From Pyrus communis (Eukaryota; Streptophyta; Magnoliopsida; Rosales; Rosaceae), in NCBI RefSeq assembly GCF_963583255.1, contig NC_084803.1:21036428-21100427 (forward strand): a stretch of 64,000 bases of DNA. The letters run 5' to 3'. Positions 1 through 12,061 of this stretch are shown in pieces. Each line of letters opens with the position of its first letter. Positions within the stretch are counted from its first letter, which is position 1. The position numbers and the translations under genes are program-made. Below the pieces are notes generated by a model. That model saw only the letters and a program-made list of their open reading frames with translations. It had not been told where the DNA came from and did not search any database.

Positions 1-528
1 GACTGTATGAATGAATGGATTGAAAAAAATTTAATGACAAAAAATTAACAAGAGTGTGTAGAAGGTAAAAATAAATGCTTGAATAACACTATCTTTTAAT
101 ATACTGAAAATTTGATATTACCCCTTGAAACTATATTTTCCTCTACTAAAACCCATCTCCTTTTGTTTTCTTGAATAAAGCCCATTGACTAACCTTCAAT
201 TAAACAAATTCTTTAATTAAGTTTGACTTTTCAAATTGTGTATTTTTCGAATGCCTAAACTACCCCTATTAATACTTGGATGGGGGTTTTTGGATCAATT
301 ACTTGTTATATCCATTTAATTAATTTTATATATTTTACAAAATAATTCATGCCATTCATTGTATATTCAATGTATTAACTTTCAAATTGTTATAACATGC
401 TAATTGAAAAATAATAATAATACTAATTTCATAATTTTGTGCATTACATATATAAGTTAATTTACCTACCAACACAACAATAAACCTAAAATAGCTTCGG
501 CTAATATTCCAATCCCTAATACACAAAA
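1..528. other. AT-rich flank, no gene seen
   Basis: AT-rich sequence with no open frame of note and no repeat structure that I can bound. It is the left flank of the gypsy insertion; its last five bases, CAAAA at 529-533, are that element's left target-site duplication. Confidence 0.6.
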
Positions 529-533
529 CAAAA

Positions 534-2788
534 TGTCACAACCCGTCCCGGAATTTTAATTCCGAGGACGTGAAGTTATGAAAATGCCCTTAAACGGGAC
601 TAAGGGGCGTAAAATATGTTGTAACTTGATGATTTGGGGATTGGGTAGGATCCCACCTCCCTCAAATCTCTCCCTCATTCCCGTACCTTGTCTCTCTCTC
701 TCTCCTCCCTCACAAATCTCTTATTCTCTGTCAGTTCTCTCTCTCTCCTTCGAACTCACACGGACCAACCACAAAACCACCCTAAAACTATACCAACGAA
801 GGATCTAAGACCACCATCGTACTCCTGAAGACCACACGAACAAGATGGTACCAATTTCAGGTGAGTTTCACTTCGGAAAACAGGGATTTCAATTTCACTG
901 TGCGTGTGCACTGTTCATGCACACGTAAAACTTGATGTTTTCTGGGATTTTGAAGCTTGTAGGAAGCTTGGTGAGGTCCTAAGGAAGCTCGGAGTGCTTC
1001 GTTTGAAGGATTTGGACGTCGGGATCACGAACTGTAAGTTCGGCCGAATTTTCGTATTTTTGGAAAAGTTTGATTCCGTTGTTTTTAGGCCCTAAAACTA
1101 GTCCAACGTGGTAGATTATGTTTAGGGCTTCATTTTGGTATAAATTACGTGAAAAATGGACATAGGAACACGGAGAACGACAAGTTCAAAGTTTGGCCGG
1201 AGCTTTCGAGGGTTTTTCCGGCGAATCCACGGCGAGTTAGGGGTCAAGGCAGGTATGGATGTGTTCGTCTCGTCAATACCTTCATTTTGATATATTGTAC
1301 GTCGAAAATGGTTAAGAAATGAAGAAGTTATGACACTTTGAAATTTACCCAGAAATTCTGGCAAAACACCCACCGCCGGCGAAACCAGTCCGGCGACGCG
1401 AGGAAGAAGACGCGCGCGTGGGCAGCGCGTGAACAGGGCGCGTGGGGGCGCGTGAGAGCTCCAAATTGAGTTCTAAAAATTGTCACGCGTTCGTGACGTC
1501 GTGTAGATCACCGTGGTATATTCATACACCCAAATTGAGCAACGTATGAGAAAGTTATGGACGAATGTTTGGTGTATGTGCGTTAAATAACGTCAATTTG
1601 GTTACTTTTTGTATAGGTGAAAATTATACAGAGGAAGAATGTAACCAAGCTAGGGGAGGTTCAGGGACCTATGAGACGTCGATGTGATCAGTGAGTGGGC
1701 AGTTATTTTTCAGTATATATATATACGTATGCTTGACGTATTTAAAAGAAATACGAATTAAATATCCTGTCATATATGCATCATATTTTAATATGTGCAT
1801 TACCATAATTATGCATACTGTTGCATGGTGCTGAGGAGGCCCAGGTAAGCTACGATTGAAATACTATCATCACATGCATCAGTAGTGGCATACAATTATA
1901 TATGTGTATTTGGTGCTGTGGACGCACAGGTAAGTGCCAGGTAAGTGGTATTTATGTTTATATTCAGTAGTAGCTTGAGATGTTTAGAGAGCTCATAATC
2001 TGCACCCCCGGTGTTAGTGCTCCCGCCCAGGGCCAGGACATAGTCCTTCACGTGTATGTTCACCAGCACCACACGCTCGCCTTGGATCCAAGTTAGGTGC
2101 AAGCCTTGTCGTGCAGACCACATTAGGTGGTTCCGACTCGTAGGTGACCCGCGATTATTCGCACAGTCTTCACGTGATCGTAGCACTAGAGCGTATATAT
2201 TACACCCAGTCCTGTCGTACAGACCACGTTAGGTGGTTCCGACTCGTGTGCAGATTCAGATATTGAGTTGAGATTGGAACTCTATATGCAGCGGTACATG
2301 TCACGTTAGGTGACTCCCGGCTGCCAGATTATATGTTATTGATGTGAATTATGCTTGAGCATTTACATTTATTATGAGATTCTAATGTGGCATATTCTCA
2401 AGCATGAATGGCATATTCTTGAGCATGAATGATATACCCTTGAGCATGTTGGCATATTTATACATACGTATATATGTTTATTTTCTGAGAAAGTATACAG
2501 GTTTTACGGAGAGGGGTTACAAAGTTTTGAGAAGTGTTTGGAATTGGAAAAGAATTGTTTTACTGACCCACTCAACTTTGTTTTGCGCCCCTCCAGGTTC
2601 AAGAATTGCAAAGGTGTGGTGACTACGAGGAAATTCAACGGTGTTCTGACAGAATGGACCAAATAAGGACTTACCTTCGGGTGTTTCATTTTAGAAGTTG
2701 TATATTTTTAAAGCTTCCGAACTGTGTAAATGGTTACGTCACTCTCACGTGACGGCCAGCATGCCCTCCTTCGGGACGGGGTGTGTCA
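534..2788 (+). repeat. 5' LTR of the Tekay-like element
   Basis: TG...CA termini. It differs from the 3' copy by 12 substitutions (10 of them transitions) plus a CT-repeat and a TA-repeat length change, by my alignment; those two indels exactly account for the 2-bp length difference. It contains a CT-rich stretch near 690-750, a GC-rich block with GCGCG runs at 1400-1455, a GTCACG-CGTT-CGTGAC palindrome at 1481-1496, a (TA)n run near 1715, and the triple hairpin cluster at 2108-2324. Small ORFs inside it are incidental. Confidence 0.95.
2108..2324 (+). repeat. Cluster of three related hairpins in the 5' LTR
   Basis: Three copies of one fold at 2108-2137, 2214-2243 and 2288-2324. The pattern is an outer stem GTCG...CGAC, a 5-nt left bulge (usually TACAG), an inner stem ACCAC...GTGGT around a 5-nt loop ending in AG, and a TC right bulge. 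The third copy keeps the fold with different letters: inner stem GTCAC...GTGAC and outer stem GCAGC...GCTGC. Function unknown. Confidence 0.8.
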
Positions 2789-2789
2789 G

Positions 2790-2803
2790 TTGGTATCAGA
2801 GCC
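2790..2803 (+). other. Primer-binding site (initiator tRNA-Met type)
   Basis: TGGTATCAGAGCC begins two bases after the LTR ends. This is the plant initiator-tRNA-Met primer site common in gypsy and copia elements, and it confirms the LTR boundary and the plus-strand orientation. Confidence 0.92.
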
Positions 2804-5800
2804 TAGTTTCAATCTTGGACATCTTGAGAAGTTCTAGTGAATTCTGTCAGAACTACACCGCCTCGTAGCAAACCACGTAGTTAGAGGAACTTAGTCTCCC
2901 TGATTTAGCTGTTGGGGGAAATTATTATTTTGGTGATTCAGTATATTATCTAAAAGGGACATTTTAAGATGGGTTATGAGTTGAATTTGAATCACCTTAT
3001 GAAATGATGAACCTGAGGGAGCAAAGTGATGGATTAATTATTTGGAAAAGATGTTTTAGATTATGCAAGTCAAAGGAATCTTCCTTTTGACAGAAGGGTT
3101 GAGACGACTACCTGGTTTGAGTTATGAACTTGTATCCTGGTGGAAACAGGAGTATAATTCGTTGTCACCGAAGGAAACAGCCGATTGAGAATTGTTTAAG
3201 GACTTGTTTAAAGAAAAGAATTATTTCCTTTGCCATCTTATGGATGATAATAAGCAAGAGTTTGCGACGTGAGACAAGGAAAGCTGACGATCAATGAGTA
3301 TTATAGAAAGTTCTCAGACTTGCCTTGTCCCATTCGAATATTGCTGCTATTTTGATTGAAGTGTTATATTGTTTTAGGCTGGGTGGCATAAGGCAGTGGT
3401 ATTTTGGGTGACCACTATCCATTGTAATTCTTACCAGGAATATACAAGATGTTGTTGAGCCTTGAGGACTCTGAGAACATGTTCAGCGAGAGTAAAGAAG
3501 AATGATAAAAGAATGGGAATCAAAAGAGGACGATAAAGTTAATGATTCGTCATATCAAGAATATAGAAAGATTCGGAACTTCAAAAGAAGTGAAGCTAAT
3601 TCTAGTTCTTTTGGCAAAGGTTTTAATGCCATTGACCAGAGGCGAAGTGATAGATGTATTGGTAATCCCAGATCTCAGAGACAAGGTGATTTTGGTAAAA
3701 GAAATGTACCTTTGGGTTGTAGGTTCAATAATGGACACCTTTGAGAATGTAGACAAGAAAGCAGTGGACGCTTTACAAGTGGATAGATGGGACATAGAAC
3801 TGCGAATTATGTCCAAAGCCAACAGAAGCCCTAGCAGTCTTCTTTGCCACAACTAGCGCCGATCCAGCAAGTTCCTGGATCTATTAATTATGGTCAGTTA
3901 GGCCGTGGTGTACATGAGCGAAGTATTTACACTAATAGAGGTTGTGGGAGGCAACAACAAGCCCAGGGATGTGTTAACCACACATCACTGCAAGATACTC
4001 AGAATTATTCGGATTTGATTAGGAGTACGATAATTATTCTTAATGACTTAGCTAGAGTCTATTTGTTATTAATGTAGAAATTTTACGTTATTATTGTTAT
4101 TGCCTAGAAAGTAGTAATTAAATGCGGTTGAGACGTGTGTATGTATTTCCCAGTGAGTGGCAAAATAGTAATATTACACCCTCAAGAGTTGTTGCTTACT
4201 TATCGACACAACGATGATTTATCAGTATTGCGGGCTGCAGACCGTAATATTAATAACTTATTCGTGGATTCGTTAAGCAAGTAAACCGATAGGTTATCCT
4301 ATGTTAGTATCGTACTTATTCAGAGTGCTCAGTATTAGTAGAGTATGTATTGTTGCTAGCTACTTTTGTTCCATTAGATCGTGGATTTCGATGTTATTCT
4401 AGAGCATATTATGTTATATACATGATATGATGAGTTGATTATGAGTTATATATGCAGCCGAGGGCTGAGTTGATTAGAATGAAAGAGTATGAGCTATGTT
4501 TATAGCCGAATGTTGAATTGATTATATGTTATTTTCCATCGGTCTGGATGACTGGAGATTACTTTTGTAAGTATGCAAAGTGGAGTGAGGCAGGCCGTTA
4601 TTTATGCTGTGAGAGCAAAGAGATTATTATCAAAAGGCTGCCAAGGATACTTATCTCATGTGGTGCTAAATGATGTCACTTCTAGTAGTGTGGAAGAAGT
4701 GGGAGTAGTCAAACATTTACCTGACGTTCTCCCTGAGAATTTACCTGGATTGCCGCCAGTCAAAGATGTAGAGTTCACTATGGATTTGTCTCCAGGTACA
4801 AACCATATATTATAGAATGTTGCCTTTTGAACTAAGAGAATTGGAAATTGGTTGATAAATGTTTTTATTCAACCTAGTACATTATGTTGGGGGGAACCCC
4901 AGTTTATTGGTGAGAAAGAAAATGGACGTTAACGCTGTGCTTTGATTATAAGCAGTTGAATCGAGTAACAAGTGAAAACCGTTATTCGTAACCTCACATT
5001 GATGGTTGTTTGATCAGCTTCTAGGTGGTTGTATATTTTCTAAGTTTGACTTGAGGTCTGGATATTATTAGTTGAAGATTATCGGTGAGGATGCCCTTAT
5101 GATAACTTTCAGGACTCGTTAAGGTCATTTCAAGTTTTGGTGATGCCATTCGGAGTGACGAATGCATCTACTACCTTATGAATTTGATGAATGAAGTATT
5201 CCAATGATATCTAGACCGATCTGTGTTGTTGCTATTGAAAGGATTGATAAGACTAGAGCAAAGTATGCTAAACATCTTAAATTGGTATTGCAAAGATCGA
5301 GGGAACGTGGTTGTATGCTAAGTTTAGCAAATGCTAAAGTTAAATGAATCAAGTGGCATTCTAAGATTTGCTATATCTGCTGAAGGTATTCAAATGAATC
5401 CTTAAAAGGCAGCAGGAATTGAGAAATTGGAATAACCACGAGCCGTAATTGAGATTCGGAATTTCTTAGCTTAACAGGCTATCATGGACGGTTCGTGAAA
5501 GATTTTTCAGTCATTGCTTTGTCATTGACGAGATTGTTGAGAAAAGAGGTTATGTATGAGTGGGAAGGAAATTGTGAGCAAAGAATTCAACAACTGAAGT
5601 ATTTCCTCACTCATGGACGTAATTTAGTATTCCCAGAGAATAATGGTAATCATAAATTTTTAGTGATGTTTCTTGAATGGTATTAGATGCATGTTGATGC
5701 AAATGTTAGGGTGATTACATACGTTTCACGACAAAAGGAGCTTCATGAAATGAATTACCCTACTGGTGATTTGGAAGTCATGATTACCATTCTTGCTGTG

Positions 5801-6183
5801 AAGTTATGAAGACATTATATGTGGTAAGACTGCAAGATTTTACGAATCCAAAAAGTCTCCAATATCCATTACTTGGAAGGATTTTGATATAAGGCAGCGA
5901 AGGTGGATTGAATTGTTTAATGAACATGATTGTACGACCAGGGTGATCGTAAAATTGTTCTAGGTGATGCACTTGGTGAAAAGACGGTGGTAAGAGTTGA
6001 TGTCTGGCACGCTTGCCAAGATTGTCTTCTTGTGGATTGGAAATCAACTGAAGTAAAGTTGAGAATGGAAGTTTGAGAAGAAGTTGTAATTGCTAATTTT
6101 CAAGTTAAGTCTTTTTAGTAAGGTCGTACTCAAGACTCAAATGGTTAACGAAGAAAATTAAGAATTAACCAAGGCAAAGAAAG

Positions 6184-6218
<35 letters not shown>

Positions 6219-7246
6219 TGCTGAGTTCGAGAATAGGATGGTTATGATTGAACTTGAAGTGATAGTTGATCAATGTACCAAGTTAGTACATTTACTCCAG
6301 TGTTGAGTAACAACCACAGTGCAACAGTACTTATATGTTTTATGGAGAAGAGATTTGGGTTACGGAACTGCTGAGTTTCTTAAGTATGTTGGTTGCACAG
6401 TTTCCAAAGTAACGCCATAAGGACCATGAAATGTGCCGATTTTTGTTGATTTGTGGAAGAAATACTTCTGGATAGAGAATATTCGATCACGAAAGAGTTT
6501 TGGTAGGCCCTGAAACTATGGATGAGTCTTCTCAAAGTATTCAGGTGATTAAGTTTAACCTGAGAGTAGCCAGGAATGGCAAAAGAGATTGATAGTTGAA
6601 CATGTCACTAATCGAGTGTTTAACGTAGATGATCTTATAATTTTGAAGTTTAACTTTAGAAAAGTATGATTCGGCTGGGAAAGGAAAGCAAATTAAGTCC
6701 TAAGTACCTCGGACTTTATGTGATCATCGAAGAGTAGGTGAAGTTGCTTGATTTACTTCCAGAGTTATTATAAGAGCATGATGTGTTTCATGATTCAACA
6801 TTTTTAGAAATTTCATCACGAAAAGAAATAGTGAGATTTGGAAAGGAGACAAAATAAGTCTTAAACACATCAGACCATTTTTGACCACTAAAGGAATCGA
6901 TGAAATTGCATACAAGTGGTGATGTTTTCAGAATTTGCTAAGGTGCATAATGTATTATATTTCGATGCGTTGTCACTAGGTGGCAGATTCGTCACATGGA
7001 GTTCCGGTGCAACTGTTGAGAATTAATCCGGATTAAACTGGTTGAGGAACCAAGGACGACTTTGGATTGGAAAAAGAATGTATTGAGAATTAAGACAGTG
7101 TAATTGGTAAAGAATTTGTGAAGAAAGCATTCAGTGGAAGAAATTACGTGAGAGAAGGAGAATCGGATGAGAGAGATTTATCCGAAGCTATTGTATGAGT
7201 TTAGATGATTAAGTTGGTTGTTGGAATTTCGGGGACGAAATTCTAT
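2804..7246 (+). pseudogene. Decayed gag-pol of the Tekay-like element
   Basis: Only fragments stay readable. At 3502-3860 there is the basic, Ser/Gly-rich gag tail with a damaged zinc knuckle (C-R-F-N-N-G-H...C, second cysteine lost). At 4573-4815 is the conserved approach to reverse transcriptase (PDVLPENLPGLPP, then EFTMDLSPGT). At 5240-5340 the thumb-side text TRAKYAKHLKLVLQRS survives, but the catalytic YxDD segment that should precede it is missing. At 5495-5686 is the RNase H start (DFSVIALSLTRLLRKE). Near 6260-6300 an integrase-core remnant resembles the VD-TK-H motif. Stops and frame changes separate all of these, so no working Pol can be made. Confidence 0.85.
6183..6214 (+). repeat. 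Poly(A) tract inside pol
   Basis: About 32 consecutive A residues in the integrase-proximal region, in a stretch that already codes for Lys/Glu-rich text. It is probably a slippage expansion. Its exact length is uncertain in any assembly. Confidence 0.7.
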
Positions 7247-7259
7247 AAGGAGGGAAGGT
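7247..7259 (+). other. Polypurine tract
   Basis: AAGGAGGGAAGGT abuts the 3' LTR and would prime plus-strand synthesis. The coding phrase just upstream (GISGTKFYKEG) is a degraded form of the phrase that usually ends chromovirus pol. Confidence 0.85.
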
Positions 7260-9516
7260 TGTCACAACCCGTCCCGGAATTTTAATTCCGAGGACGTGAA
7301 GTTATGAAAATGCCCTTAAACGGGACTAAGGGGCGTAAAATATGTTGTAACTTGATGATTTGGGGATTGGGTAGGATCCCACCTCCCTCAAATCTCTCCC
7401 TCATTCCCGTACCTTGTCTCTCTCTCTCTCCTCCCTCACAAATCTCTCATTCTCTGTCAGTTCTCTCTCTCCTTCGAACTCACACGGACCAACCACAAAA
7501 CCACCCTAAAACTATACCAACGAAGGATCTAAGACCACCATCGTACTCCTGAAGACCACACGAACACGATGGTACCAATTTCAGGTGAGTTTCACTTCGG
7601 AAAACATGGATTTCAATTTCACTGTGCGTGTGCACTGTTCATGCACACGTAAAACTTGATGTTTTCTGGGATTTTGAAGCTTGTAGGAAGCTTGGTGAGG
7701 TCCTAAGGAAGCTCGGAGTGCTTCGTTTAAAGGATTTGGACGTCGGGATCACGAACTGTAAGTTCGGCCGAATTTTCGTATTTTTGGAAAAGTTTGATTC
7801 CGTTGTTTTTAGGCCCTAAAACTAGTCCAACGTGGTAGATTATGTTTAGGGCTTCATTTTGGTATAAATTACGTGAAAAATGGACATAGAAACACGGAGA
7901 ACGACAAGTTCAAAGTTTGGCCGGAGCTTTCGAGGGTTTTTCCGGCGAATCCACGGCGAGTTAGGGGTCAAGGCAGGTATGGATGTGTTCGTCTCGTCAA
8001 TACCTTCATTTTGATATATTGTACGTCGAAAATGGTTAAGAAATGAAGAAGTTATGACACTTTGAAATTTACCCAGAAATTCCGGCAAAACACCCACCGC
8101 CGGCGAAACCAGTCCGGCGACGCGAGGAAGAAGACGCGCGCGTGGGCAGCGCGTGAACAGGGCGCGTGGGGGCGCGTGAGAGCTCCAAATTGAGTTCTGA
8201 AAATTGTCACGCGTTCGTGACGTCGTGTAGATCACCGTGATATATTCATACACCCAAATTGAGCAACGTATGAGAAAGTTATGGACGAATGTTTGGTGTA
8301 TGTGCGTTAAATAACGTCAATTTGGTTACTTTTTGTATAGGTGAAAATTATACAGAGGAAGAATGTAACCAAGCTAGGGGAGGTTCAGGGACCTATGAGA
8401 CGTCGATGTGATCAGTGAGTGGACAGTTATTTTTCAGTATATATATATATATACGTATGCTTGACGTATTTAAAAGAAATACGAATTAAATATCCTGTCA
8501 TATATGCATCATATTTTAATATGTGCATTACCATAATTATGCATACTGTTGCATGGTGCTGAGGAGGCCCAGGTAAGCTACGATTGAAATACTATCATCA
8601 CATGCATCAGTAGTGGCATACAATTATATATGTGTATTTGGTGCTGTGGACGCACAGGTAAGTGCCAGGTAAGTGGTATTTATGTTTATATTCAGTAGTA
8701 GCTTGAGATGTTTAGAGAGCTCATAATCTGCACCCCCGGTGTTAGTGCTCCCGCCCAGGGCCAGGGCATAGTCCTTCACGTGTATGTTCACCAGCACCAC
8801 ACGCTCGCCTTGGATCCAAGTTAGGTGCAAGCCTTGTCGTGCAGACCACATTAGGTGGTTCCGACTCGTAGGTGACCCGCGATTATTCGCACAGTCTTCA
8901 CGTGATCGTAGCACTAGAGCGTATATATTACACCCAGTCCTGTCGTACAGACCACGTTAGGTGGTTCCGACTCGTGTGCAGATTCAGATATTGAGTTGAG
9001 ATTGGAGCTCTATATGCAGCGGTACATGTCACGTTAGGTAACTCCCGGCTGCCAGATTATATGTTATTGATGTGAATTATGCTTGAGCATTTACATTTAT
9101 TATGAGATTCTAATGTGGCATATTCTCAAGCATGAATGGCATATTCTTGAGCATGAATGATATACCCTTGAGCATGTTGGCATATTTATACATACGTATA
9201 TATGTTTATTTTCTGAGAAAGTATACAGGTTTTACGGAGAGGGGTTACAAAGTTTTGAGAAGTGTTTGGAATTGGAAAAGAATTGTTTTACTGACCCACT
9301 CAACTTTGTTTTGCGCCCCTCCAGGTTCAAGAATTGCAAAGGTGTGGTGACTACGAGGAAATTCAACGGTGTTCTGACAGAATGGACCAAATAAGGACTT
9401 ACCTTCGGGTGTTTCATTTTAGAAGTTGTATATTTTTAAAGCTTCCGAACTGTGTAAATGGTTACGTCACTCTCACGTGACGGCCAGCATGCCCTCCTTC
9501 GGGACGGGGTGTGTCA
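7260..9516 (+). repeat. 3' LTR of the Tekay-like element
   Basis: 2257 bp, near-identical to 534-2788. The hairpin cluster recurs at 8836-8865, 8942-8971 and 9016-9052; in the last one a single G-to-A change (GTGAC to GTAAC) breaks one inner-stem pair. It is followed by the target duplication CAAAA. Confidence 0.95.
8836..9052 (+). repeat. Cluster of three related hairpins in the 3' LTR
   Basis: Positional equivalent of 2108-2324: two ACCAC/GTGGT hairpins, then one GTCAC hairpin whose right arm reads GTAAC here. Confidence 0.8.
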
Positions 9517-9724
9517 CAAAAGCTATATGTTCCGCACAATTCTTACCCACAAAATAGTCTAATTTACCTATTACATCAAACCAAAATTTAAAGGGTCTAG
9601 TTTACTTTCAAAATGGTCTAATTTACCTACATGATTTATGTGCATTAGATTAAAAGTTTATTTAATTGCCTACAAGCACAAACCCACAACATTCGAACAT
9701 TATCTAATATCACTATTTTTTTTT

Positions 9725-9960
9725 TTTTGGAATAGGTAAATTAATTTAAATGTAGGTAAATTAGTATAATATTAATAAGTAGGTAAATTAATTTAAATGT
9801 AGGTAAATTAGTATAATATTTTATAAGTAGGTAAATTAATTTAAATGTTGGTAAATTAGTATAATATTTATATGTAGGTAATTACATGATTCAAAATGCA
9901 GGTTTATTAGTATAATATTTTATAAGTAGGTAAATTAATTTGTATGTAAGTAATTACATA
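9725..9960 (+). repeat. AT-rich tandem repeat, about 45-bp unit
   Basis: A unit built from AGGTAAATTAATTTAAATG and TAGGTAAATTAGTATAATAT is repeated imperfectly about five times, with divergence and small indels towards the right. No coding potential. Confidence 0.8.
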
Positions 9961-10449
9961 ATTCAAACAATATTATTTTTTTCCGTACAAGATTGTCTTT
10001 CTCTTTTAAATTTGGTAAATTAATTTATATATGTTGCTAATATTTATGATACAAGAAAGGTAAAATATCCATATGGATTTAATTGCTCATCATAATTAGG
10101 ATGAGTAATAACATTTATTGACCAAATTAGGATTCTATGGCATAAGTTGTAATTGTATTGTAATAGTTGGTCATATATTTGTCTACATGGTAGGCTATTT
10201 GAAATTTGGGTTTTATTTGAATGTTTAAATTTAGATGGGTTTTTATTTGGAAAATAGGAGTTTCAAGGATCTATATCTAAAGAACCCTAGAAATTATTTT
10301 CTTACTTTTAGAACCAGCTGCGTCGGATATGGCAGGTTGTGGCCTGTGGGTTGGCTTACTGGTTTATTCACGTATTTTAGTTATAGAAAAAAAAAATGAG
10401 ATATATGAGTTTGGCCAACAATTACATTATCCTTTGGTTTTAAACTGAA
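9961..10449. other. AT-rich spacer, nothing recognised
   Basis: No domain, repeat boundary or RNA gene seen. It leads into the purine-rich ORF block. Confidence 0.5.
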
Positions 10450-10575
10450 TTAAACGAGGAGGAGAGAATAACAGAAGAAGAAATTAAAACACAGAAGAAT
10501 AATTAGCAGATTCGATAATAGAAGCTTTAAAAAGCTTAATAGAAGAACAGCCGGAAGAAGAAATAGAAATAAAAT

Positions 10576-10851
10576 ATGAATAGAGAAGTAATAAGACGAG
10601 TATTTCAAGAAGCAGCAATGCAAATGGGACTCTACGAAAAAAGAAGAATTTTGAATAATTATGTTCATTCGGATAATTATTTCGAAGATGGAAAAATATG
10701 GACACAGAATTACAAACATAGCATAGATAATACATGTAGTGAAATAGCAGAACTGATAAATAATATCGACAGTGATCCTAGTCCTCGAGCAATTCTAAGA
10801 GAGATCAAATTTAAAGGAAAAGAAATACAATATTTTAAGAGAAAAATCTAA
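10576..10851 (+). CDS. Small ORF of unknown function, possibly pararetrovirus-derived
   Basis: Encodes 91 residues, lysine- and glutamate-rich with no transmembrane segment. The coding strand is strongly purine-rich, unlike its surroundings. Its ATG overlaps the stop of an upstream short frame (10503-10583, also Glu/Ile-rich) in a TATGAATAG context, and a second ATG frame follows 36 bp downstream. Compact, overlapping small ORFs on an A-rich strand are typical of plant pararetroviruses, so an endogenous caulimovirid fragment is one reading. I see no movement-protein, coat or polymerase motif to confirm it. A gag remnant or chance is also possible. Confidence 0.3.
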   Translation: MNREVIRRVFQEAAMQMGLYEKRRILNNYVHSDNYFEDGKIWTQNYKHSIDNTCSEIAELINNIDSDPSPRAILREIKFKGKEIQYFKRKI

Positions 10852-10886
10852 GCAATTAAAAGAGAAGTCAAGGGCCAATATTTAAG

Positions 10887-11072
10887 ATGAATTTTTCAGG
10901 AACGTCTAGATCATTAGTAAGGTCTAATTCTAGTTATGTTAAAGAAAATAATAGTAATTTATTAAGAAGAATTTTTCAAAATAATACTAAAGGAAAAGAA
11001 CTAGTAAGAATAGAAGAAGTGGACACCGAAAGAGAAGCAGAAGCCTTTAGAAGTAAAATATCCTCTATATAG
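10887..11072 (+). CDS. Small ORF of unknown function, partner of 10576-10851
   Basis: Encodes 61 residues, Ser/Asn-rich at the start and charged at the end, in a different frame from the preceding ORF. It stops 3 bp after a TATA-like CTCTATATAG. If the block is an endogenous pararetrovirus, this would be the truncated start of the next ORF. It may equally be a chance frame in A-rich DNA. Confidence 0.25.
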   Translation: MNFSGTSRSLVRSNSSYVKENNSNLLRRIFQNNTKGKELVRIEEVDTEREAEAFRSKISSI

Positions 11073-11239
11073 ATGTGTCAACTTGTCAATTTGTCACAAT
11101 AAACGTACGAAGGAAAATGAAGGAAAATGAAGTAAAAAAGAAACATGTCATTCCACCTGTTGCACAAAATTGACATAGTCAACTTCATTTTGTTATTTTT
11201 TAGTACATTGAATATATTTTTACATTAAGAGAACGGGAA

Positions 11240-11273
11240 GTTCAGTTAACTTTAAAGTTCAGTTAACTTTAAA
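11240..11273 (+). repeat. 17-bp perfect tandem duplication
   Basis: GTTCAGTTAACTTTAAA occurs twice back to back (11240-11256 and 11257-11273). A minor local duplication. Confidence 0.85.
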
Positions 11274-11314
11274 CCTTAAACTTCATTTCGTTTTTTATTG
11301 AAGGATATAAAATA

Positions 11315-11513
11315 GGAAAGGGATCCTCTCTGAATCCTTTCCTCCTAATCCACCAAATCAGGGAATCCATGCCGTTGAAAATTGATCTAACTGCAGAACT
11401 TATTATAACTTTTAAAATGAGCCCCTATTTGTAGCGGTTAGATCAAATTCCAATGGCACGAATTTTCTGATTTGATGAATTAGGAAGAAATGATACAGAG
11501 ATAATCCCTTTCC
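11315..11513. mobile_element. Inverted-repeat MITE, GGAAAGGGATCC family
   Basis: About 199 bp, starting GGAAAGGGATCCTCTC and ending in the imperfect complement (GATAATCCCTTTCC). The two halves are roughly complementary through the middle (CCAAATCAGGGAATCC against GAATTTTCTGATTTG). It is clearly related to 25390-25589. I find no matching target duplication, so the ends may be off by a few bases. Confidence 0.7.
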
Positions 11514-12061
11514 TTACTGCTCATTTAGTTTTGGAGTACTCGATCGAGTACAAATATGACCAAAGAAATAACAGAATTAAAAAAGGAAAAGTAGTTATCA
11601 TAAATAAATTTTGACATTTGATTATAGAAATAATCATTTTTTTAGTAACGACTTCATATTCACGTAATTATTACATAACAAAAATACAACACTAATTTAG
11701 TAACGACGTAATAAACACTTACTATTTGTACAACAAAATATTAGAATATGTTTATTGTGACTAATTGCAAAAAGGTAAAAGCAAGATTATGACAACAAAT
11801 TAACAATTAGGGTACATTATAGTTTGGACTTTCAAGTTTTTGTACAATGGCAATCTCATATTTTATTTTAAAAATATTACAATGTCATGCATCAATTAAA
11901 AAATCTGTCAACTAAACAATTATGTGATCACATAGCAGATGTGGGTTCCCTTTTTTGCTGATGTGGACACCACCATGTGAATACAAAATTAAAAACTATA
12001 TATTTTAATTATTTAAAATATTTAATAAATAATTAGAACAAGTTGTCAATCAACCTCCACC
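11514..12061. other. AT-rich spacer with a shared repeat fragment
   Basis: No genes. The stretch 11825-11900 resembles, in reverse orientation, 18580-18645 (both carry CTTTCAAGTTT, a GGCAAT/TGCAAT core and ATGTCAT), so a dispersed repeat family is present at both places. Confidence 0.5.

Larger units (their letters stand above)
534..9516 (+). mobile_element. Young Ty3/gypsy (Tekay-like chromovirus) LTR retrotransposon, defective inside
   Basis: Complete 8983-bp element with LTRs of 2255 and 2257 bp, both starting TGTCACAACC and ending GTGTCA, and a perfect 5-bp target duplication CAAAA (529-533 and 9517-9521). A primer-binding site of initiator-tRNA-Met type follows the 5' LTR and a polypurine tract precedes the 3' LTR. 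The internal region is only about 4.5 kb and shows gag, reverse transcriptase, RNase H and integrase remnants in the normal gypsy order. The end of the internal region encodes a degraded form of the phrase that usually closes chromovirus pol just before the tract, which is why I favour Tekay/Del. The LTRs say recent insertion; the coding region says it cannot encode its own enzymes. Confidence 0.93.

Noticed and set aside
578..1373. Short ORFs inside the 5' LTR (and identical ones at 7304-8253)
   Set aside because: They recur only because the LTR is duplicated, have no domain, and change frame between the two copies through CT-repeat length.
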